NCBI GenBank assembly: GCA_001792895.1
Contig: MARA01000008.1
Location: 806,001-870,000 of the forward strand
From: Lentinus brumalis
Taxonomy: Eukaryota; Basidiomycota; Agaricomycetes; Polyporales; Polyporaceae
Reading direction: 5' to 3'
Length of the DNA stretch: 64,000 nt
The position numbers and the translations under genes are program-made. How positions within the stretch are numbered: the stretch's first letter is position 1; each line of letters begins with the position of its first letter. The notes beneath the pieces are model-generated. The model was not told where the DNA came from. It did no database searches and saw only the letters and a program-made list of their open reading frames with translations. Below are positions 58,543 through 64,000 of this stretch, piece by piece.

Positions 58543-59959
58543 CTCATCATTCCTCCAACGGTTTCCAACACGCACCTATTGTCCGTTCTAACGCGACAAC
58601 ACTCCGCGAAGTGGTTCACTCTCCTGTCCGTCGCCACACCCTCGGCACAAGGGATGCTCTTCCTTCAATGCACTGTTTCTGTCTCGACTGGCCTGCGTCG
58701 TCGGAGATGAAGTCAATTGTAAAGAAGAGTCGCTCGCAGTAAGGCTTAGTGGTGTACCGGGGAAGTGGTTGTTGATCAATCGTACTCGTACAGCCTCGGT
58801 GAGATGAGAATAGCGCTCGCAGTCAGTCGGTCGCAGTCAGTCGAAATGTCCTGATATCACGGTATCAAAATAGCAGACCAAGAGTGCAGTACGAGGATTT
58901 GACGATGAGGAGGAGAATTGGAGGACGAGATACACTAAGCGCGAGGAGTTTCAGGACATCATACATGGTGGAAAGTATATTCAAATTAAGCTAAGTATGT
59001 AACTCAGAGCTCGTCTCATACTTGAGCTCGTTGACAGAGGTGGACAATGATTCAGTACACTTCGAGACGGTTGCGTCGTGTATCCCCAGACGTTTCTTAC
59101 TTGATACTTCTTCGTTGGGAGTGCTCGCAGGAACCGGTCAAGAACCGGTACTTACTTGGCTCTACTTACTACCGTACTTACAGAGACTTACACCGGATCC
59201 CGGACCCGATTTCCGCGGGAGCTGTGGCCCTGCATAGCTATTAGCTTCATCTCTTGAACCACCTCAACATCGGCTGGTCAAACCCGATGTGACATCTTTC
59301 TGACGTCTTTCTCGATATTATCGCCAGGACACAGCCCGACGTGTGTCAAACCGCAAGCACATCGACATCGACATTTTCGTACTGGCGACGACGAAGTACC
59401 GTCACCCCCTGGGGCTCGAGCCGAGCTGAGTACGTGACAATAGACTGGCTGGATCGTAGCATGTACATACGGGGGAGTCGTGCTGGAGAGAGTAAATACT
59501 GTTCACACTTGTCCCACACACTATCTCTCTCGTCCAGACTTATCATAGGCGTACGTTCCCTCCTTGATCTCTGTTCGGACGTCAGCAGCTAAATGTTCCA
59601 CTTCATTACCTCCTCCTCCTCCTCGTCGTCGTCGACTGAAGACAGGTCAGCAACAAAACGTCTTTGTGCTCGCTATCCCAAGCGGCAAGTGCTCGATTCG
59701 ACTGTTGTCCGGCTCTCACGTAGCCGCAGAGTAAGTAGTATTGACCGTCGGAACACAGCCGCTTCTTACAGATACACAGGTATGTCGCTAGCTCCCACTC
59801 GCCCGTCTATTGGGACTCCCAGCTGACTGTATAAGTTGCAAAAATTCGCTGCTGCAGAACTGACCGCTTTGCTCCACTATGGCCTCGCCATCGTGATCAT
59901 GCACGTTGACCGACGACCTCTCGAAATCAACTGATTGACGGAGCGACATGTAGACTCAA
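58543..59959. other. Intergenic with a trinucleotide tract
   Basis: About 1.4 kb. A TCC/TCG trinucleotide tract lies at about 59610-59636 in a short plus-strand frame. A minus-strand frame at 59546-59346 is open but unrecognised. The left end is the LIM gene promoter; the right end abuts the LTR of Gypsy-2. Confidence 0.4.
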
Positions 59960-60276
59960 TGTAGAGTTACGAATACGGCCTCTTCGGAAGCTGTTTCCGG
60001 AACAAACTATACTGCATTGTGATGGCGCTGGACGTAGGCGTGGCGACGAGAAGCAAAGAAGCGAGAACGTGAGAGAGCAAAGGAAGGGCGCCAGGACCGG
60101 CGTTGATTCAGCGGGGATACAGAGTGCGTGCAGCCTGAACTAAATACAGCGTCAACCTGCTAAGTAAGAACGATCGTGGAGCAGACTGAGTCCAGAGCGA
60201 GCGCGTGAACATACAAATGTGGTTAAGTGTCTAAGCAATGTCATGAGATTCTGTGTTAGGCGCACACGCCGTAACA
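59960..60276 (-). repeat. Probable 3' LTR of Gypsy-2
   Basis: Read on the minus strand it begins TGTTACGGCG at 60276, right after the purine tract CTTGAGGAGGAGATAG (60292-60277). It would end GTAACTCTACA at 59960, giving 317 bp with TG...CA ends. The far end is a guess, because the partner LTR and target duplication are outside the window. Confidence 0.5.
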
Positions 60277-60334
60277 CTATCTCCTCCTCAAGACGAGCAC
60301 GGGAAATACGACGGTGATTCCAGCCGGACGGCTC

Positions 60335-63300
60335 TCACGGATCGTACCTCTCGGGTGGACGGGCGACGCGACCGGTACGGGTCGTAGTCTGGGTGGGCGG
60401 CGTGTACTCCGCGCGAAGGTTTTCGCGAGGAGGTTCTGGTGTGGGAGTGCGAGGACGGGCTCGGGAGACAGGCGGAATGCGAAGGATGATGCGTGGGGAG
60501 GCAGCGGGAGCGACGGGACGAGGCAGCGCGGGGTCTTCTTCGGCAGAGGAGGGCACGGCAGGGTCTTCATCGGCAGAGGAGGGCACGGGACGAGGGAGGT
60601 CTTCTTCGGCAGGGCCTGGAGCAGAGGACGGCTGAGGAGCCACGGGGACCTGTGGAGACGAGGACGGAATAGAAGAATTATTAGTATGCCATAAGAGGGA
60701 GTGTGGGGGTCGAGGAGCTCGAGGGTGACGACGATGCCATCGCTCCAAGAGCTCATTGGCGGTAGACGGTAAGTCGGTGATGGGGGTCCAGGAGTCTTCT
60801 TCGGCTGATAGTCCTTTCCAGTGGACGAGATACTCGAAGCGGCGGCCGGTACGACGGCAGTCGAGGATGGAGTGAGGTTCAGAAGGAGGGAGATCGTCGG
60901 AGATGTCGAAGGGAACCGGGTCGGGGACAGGATGGAGTTCGGGGTGAGGACGGTAGGGTTCGAGGAGAGAGACGTGGAAGACGGGATGAAGGCGGGAGAG
61001 ATAGGCAGGGAGACGGAGACGATAGACGACGTCGGACAGCTTTGACTCGATAGGGAACGGACCGAGTCGGCGGTGATCGAGCTTGTCGGACGGCCGTGTA
61101 GTTTTGATGTGACGACGGAGGAGCCATACAAGATCGCCCTCGTTGAACTGAGGAGCGTTCTGTACGTGCTCGTTGTAGTAGCGTGACTGGTGGTCCTGCG
61201 CAGCATGGAGTTGGGCACGGAGCTCGGCGTGGATGCGCGCGAGACGCTGCGCGAGGTCGCCAGCAGCGGGAACGGTGATAGAGGGAGGAGTGACAAGAGG
61301 ATCGAACGTCGGGTGGTAGCCCAAGTTCGCATAGAAGGGAGAGGTCTTGGTGGACGCGTTCACATGGTTGTTGAACGCGAACTCGGCCAGAGGGAGGTAG
61401 TCGACCCAGTCGTCTTGCTGCATCGAAACGTACGCACGGAGGTACGTCTCGAGCGACTGGTTCGTCCGCTCCGTCAGGCCGTCAGTCTGTGGGTGGTAAG
61501 CAGTAGAGAATTTGAGCTTGGTGTGGAGAAGAGTAGTAAGTGCGTTCCAAAACTGAGAGACAAAAACCGAACCGCGGTCTGAGATGATCGTCTCGGGCAT
61601 CCCGTGATAGCGAAAGACGCGGTCGAGAAACATCCAGGCGAAGCCTGGCGCGTCAGTCGCCTCCTTGCAGGGGATGAAGTGCGCGTATCGCGTGAGGCGA
61701 TCGCACACGACCCAGATCGAATCGTAGCCGTGTGAGGTCGGAAGCTTAACGATGTGGTCCATGGTGATGCCTTGCCAAGGTCGGGACGGAATCTCCAGTG
61801 GTTGGAGGAGCCCGAACGGCTTGTGGCGAGGGATCTTGATGCGACCGCACGTGTCACAGGCTTCGACGTACTTGCGAATATACGTCGTGACACCTGGCCA
61901 GGAGAAGTCGCGCTGGACAAGCTCCTTGGTGCGTTCGCGCCCTGGATGACCTGAAGCAACCGAATCATGTCGAGAAAATAGAACATCAGCACGAAGAGAG
62001 CGAGGAACATAAAGTAGACCATGATTAGTGATGTGCAGAGCCCGGCTCGGCTCAAAAGCCGCGGCTACGGCTCGGCTTCGAGAGCTACGGCCTGACGATA
62101 CCTCAGGCCGAGCTCTCCAAGACGGCTCGGGCTCAGCTCGAGCTCGGCTCGGCCTGAGCCGGAGCCCACAGGTGGCAGCGGGCGCTCTTTCCCGGCCACC
62201 CTCGTGCGCTGCCAGAGCGCAAAAACCCGCAACGAGACGCGTAGGTGGACGCGTTTCGTCACTCTCCACCTCTGCGCTGCCCTCCCGGGGTGCTCAACAT
62301 GAGGAAGAGCGAGGAGACGCGTCCTCGGACGTGTCTCCCGTCGCTCGAAACTCACAGATTCAATGAGGCTCTGCGAAGAGACGCGTCCAACGGCGCGTCT
62401 CGTTGACCTCCGTTTCTGCCCCGCCCTCCAGCGCTGCAAGAGCGTGAAGAACTGCGACCAGACGCGTCGAATGACGCGTCTCATCGCCATCGTCCTCTGT
62501 CCCAGGCCTGGACATGCGCTCAGTCCCGGGAGATTGATAGAGCGGGCCCCAAAGGGTGTTCCTGTAGAAGAAGATGTGAGTATCCTTGAGGAGGACGACT
62601 GTTTACTCACTCGAAATCAGTCGCAGATCTCAGTCATCGCTCACCCTACACCAGCGCCTTCAAGCCCGAGCTTGAGAGCCCGGCTCGAGCTCACAGTGGT
62701 CGTGAGCCGAGCCGTCAGGCTCTCCAGGCCGCCTCGAAAGCTCGGCTCGGCTCGGCCTCAAGACGGCCGGCTTGGGGAGCCTGACGGCTCGAGGCCGGGC
62801 TCGTCACATCACTAACCATGATGATAGACCAGCGGGCCGTCGACTGTGAAGTCTGGGCTACCGCTTGCGACTGCGTCGCGCCACTCCTGATCTGAACGAA
62901 CTGCGGCTTTGAGCCGTTCTTGGAAGTCCGAACGATCGACGGAGACTGTGGTGAGTGCCGAAATTTGAAGAGACGCGGCTGACGAAGCGTCGCGACGGGC
63001 CTTGGAGAAGATGCGCTCAGTCTGAACCGGCGTGAGCAACGCCTTACGGTTCTCGCTGAGGACCTCATCCCCCTCTTGAGGCGCGAAGTCAGCGCGTCTC
63101 GACGGCGCGTCCGCGGGGTTCTTGATACCTGGAGCATAATCGAGACAAAAATTGAATTCAGAAAGGAACATCGACCACCGAGCTTGGCGGCGATTGAGGA
63201 CACGAGAAGACATGAAATACTCAAGATTTTTATGGTCAGAGACGACCGCGACAGGTACGTCTGTGCCAATGAGCCACGCACGGAAGGTGCGGAAAGACTC

Positions 63301-63990
63301 GACGATTGCGAAGCAGCTCTTTGTCGTACACCTCGTAGTTAATCTCGGCTGGTGTGAGCTTGCGCGAGAAGAACGCGACGGGGTGCAAGAGCTGTTGCTC
63401 GTCCGGTTGATGGAGTACACCTGCGATAGCAAAGTCTGAAGCGTCAGTAGACAAGGTAGTAGGGCGAGAGGATCGAAATGACGAAGAACGGGGGCGGAAA
63501 GAATAGCCCGACGAAGATCTTCGAACGCGGTGTCTGCGTCCGAAGTCCAGGCGAACGGAGCTCCTTGAGCGGCCTTCTTGGTGAGCCGGTTGAGCGGGAG
63601 CGCAATGCACGCGTAGTGGTCGATGAACCGGCGGTAGAAATTGGTAAATCCGAGGAAGGATTGGACTTCCTTGACGGACTTAGGCGTCGGCCAGTCGACG
63701 ACCGTGTTGAGCTTCTTCGGGTCCATCCGAACGCCCTCGCTGGAGAGGATGTAGCCGACGTACTCGACTTCTGGTTGGTCGAATGAGCACTTCTTCGCGT
63801 TGGCGAAGAGGCCGGCTTTCTGAAGACGTTCGAGGACCATTGCGACGTGGAGGTCGTGCTCGGCCTGGGATTTGGAAAAGATTAGTATATCGTCGATGTA
63901 GACAACGCACACGACGTCGAGTAAGTCGCGTAGTGCGTCCTGGATGTAGGCCTGAAAAGTTCCGGGAGCATTAGTGAGACCAAAGGGCAT
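60335..63990 (-). CDS. Gypsy-2 pol: RT, RNase H, integrase, chromodomain (partial)
   Basis: Reverse transcriptase is present from [15 protein letters not shown] through [11 protein letters not shown]. RNase H has [16 protein letters not shown], but two frame slips (about 63460 and 63300) bracket it. Then come the connection ([19 protein letters not shown]), integrase with CDTCGRIK, a D,D,E core including [16 protein letters not shown], and a [14 protein letters not shown] region. The chromodomain is [17 protein letters not shown]. The tail has [21 protein letters not shown] repeats. The frame is cut between DGPLVYHHG and [11 protein letters not shown] by hAT element B; without it the two halves read straight through. 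The 5' part lies outside the window. Confidence 0.88.
62026..62814. mobile_element. hAT-like non-autonomous element B (789 bp)
   Basis: The ends are inverted repeats, TAGTGATGTGCAGAGCCCGGC on the left against TAGTGATGTGACGAGCCCGGC (read inward) on the right. They are flanked by the 8-bp duplication ACCATGAT at 62018-62025 and 62815-62822. GGCTCGGCTC/GAGCCGAGCC words fill both subterminal zones. There is no transposase frame. The first eight bases, TAGTGATG, are shared with element A, although the rest differs. Confidence 0.85.
62232..62488. repeat. Four GAGACGCGT...ACGCGTCTC units inside element B
   Basis: Four imperfect inverted pairs of GAGACGCGT and ACGCGTCTC, each with about 5-8 bases between arms, are spaced about 70-90 bases apart. 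Neighbouring text (GCTGC, AGAGCG, CCGCCCTCC) is also repeated, so this is a diverged tandem array. It puts several ACGCGT (MluI-box) cores into one short element. Confidence 0.6.
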
Positions 63991-64000
63991 GACTAGATAC

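Larger units (their letters stand above)
59960..64000 (-). mobile_element. Ty3/Gypsy chromodomain element, 3' part (Gypsy-2)
   Basis: The minus strand carries, from the window edge inward, the later half of reverse transcriptase, then RNase H, integrase, a chromodomain and a long Pro/Glu-rich tail, then a purine tract and an LTR. The 5' LTR and gag lie beyond 64000. Integrase and tail differ strongly from Gypsy-1, so this is another lineage. It is interrupted by hAT element B at 62026-62814. Confidence 0.9.

Noticed and set aside
61190..61582. Plus-strand frames across the Gypsy-2 integrase
   Set aside because: They are mirror frames of a clear integrase core on the minus strand.

Overview
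The window looks like nuclear DNA of a basidiomycete fungus, most likely an Agaricomycete. Genes carry many short introns (about 45-65 nt, GT...AG, often with a CTGAC-like branch site). The mobile elements are a Pif1-type Helitron, chromodomain Ty3/Gypsy elements and small hAT-like elements. Several gene families are typical of mushroom-forming fungi: WW-like proteins with C-terminal membrane helices, F-box/nucleotidyltransferase-like proteins and short metacaspases. This assignment is inferred from gene content; no marker gene fixes the species.

The left third (1-24 kb) is a nest of transposons and divergent repeated genes. It holds two F-box/nucleotidyltransferase-like genes, a four-exon gene of unknown family (4219-4995), and a decayed Helitron Rep-helicase gene on the minus strand (11861-5180) cut by a 710-bp hAT-like element. 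An unknown alanine-rich gene (12299-14272) diverges from it. Three copies of one uncharacterised protein family follow: a 3' fragment at 820-1119, a copy split by a young Gypsy element (15134-21367), and an apparently complete copy at 22056-23162. An internally deleted HNH-like gene copy ends the block.

The middle (25-43 kb) holds two WW-like/multi-membrane-span genes facing away from each other (25440-27324 minus, 33663-36681 plus). A recognisable complex I assembly factor (NDUFAF2 type, 32502-33367) lies between them. Two tandem minus-strand HNH-like genes follow (38361-36982 and 40886-39455), then a small two-exon gene (42305-41876) with a tandem ACGCGT motif upstream. About 28.7-32.5 kb and 42.4-44.3 kb contain exon-like pieces that I could not assemble.

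The right part (44-59 kb) is ordinary gene space: two convergent metacaspase genes, an F-box gene, an Afi1-type polarity/trafficking gene and a long LIM-domain gene. The last two are both linked by family to cell polarity and lie in the same orientation. From 59.96 kb to the end is the 3' two thirds of a second chromodomain Gypsy element on the minus strand, itself cut by a 789-bp hAT-like element.

Two points run through the window. First, three insertions can be resolved exactly by target-site duplication and reading frame, giving a clear nesting order. Second, at least seven open frames, in host genes and transposons alike, slip by one base at short C (or G) runs, and one extra C restores the expected frame each time. 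This points to a base-calling or assembly problem at C/G homopolymers, so several apparent pseudogenes may be intact.
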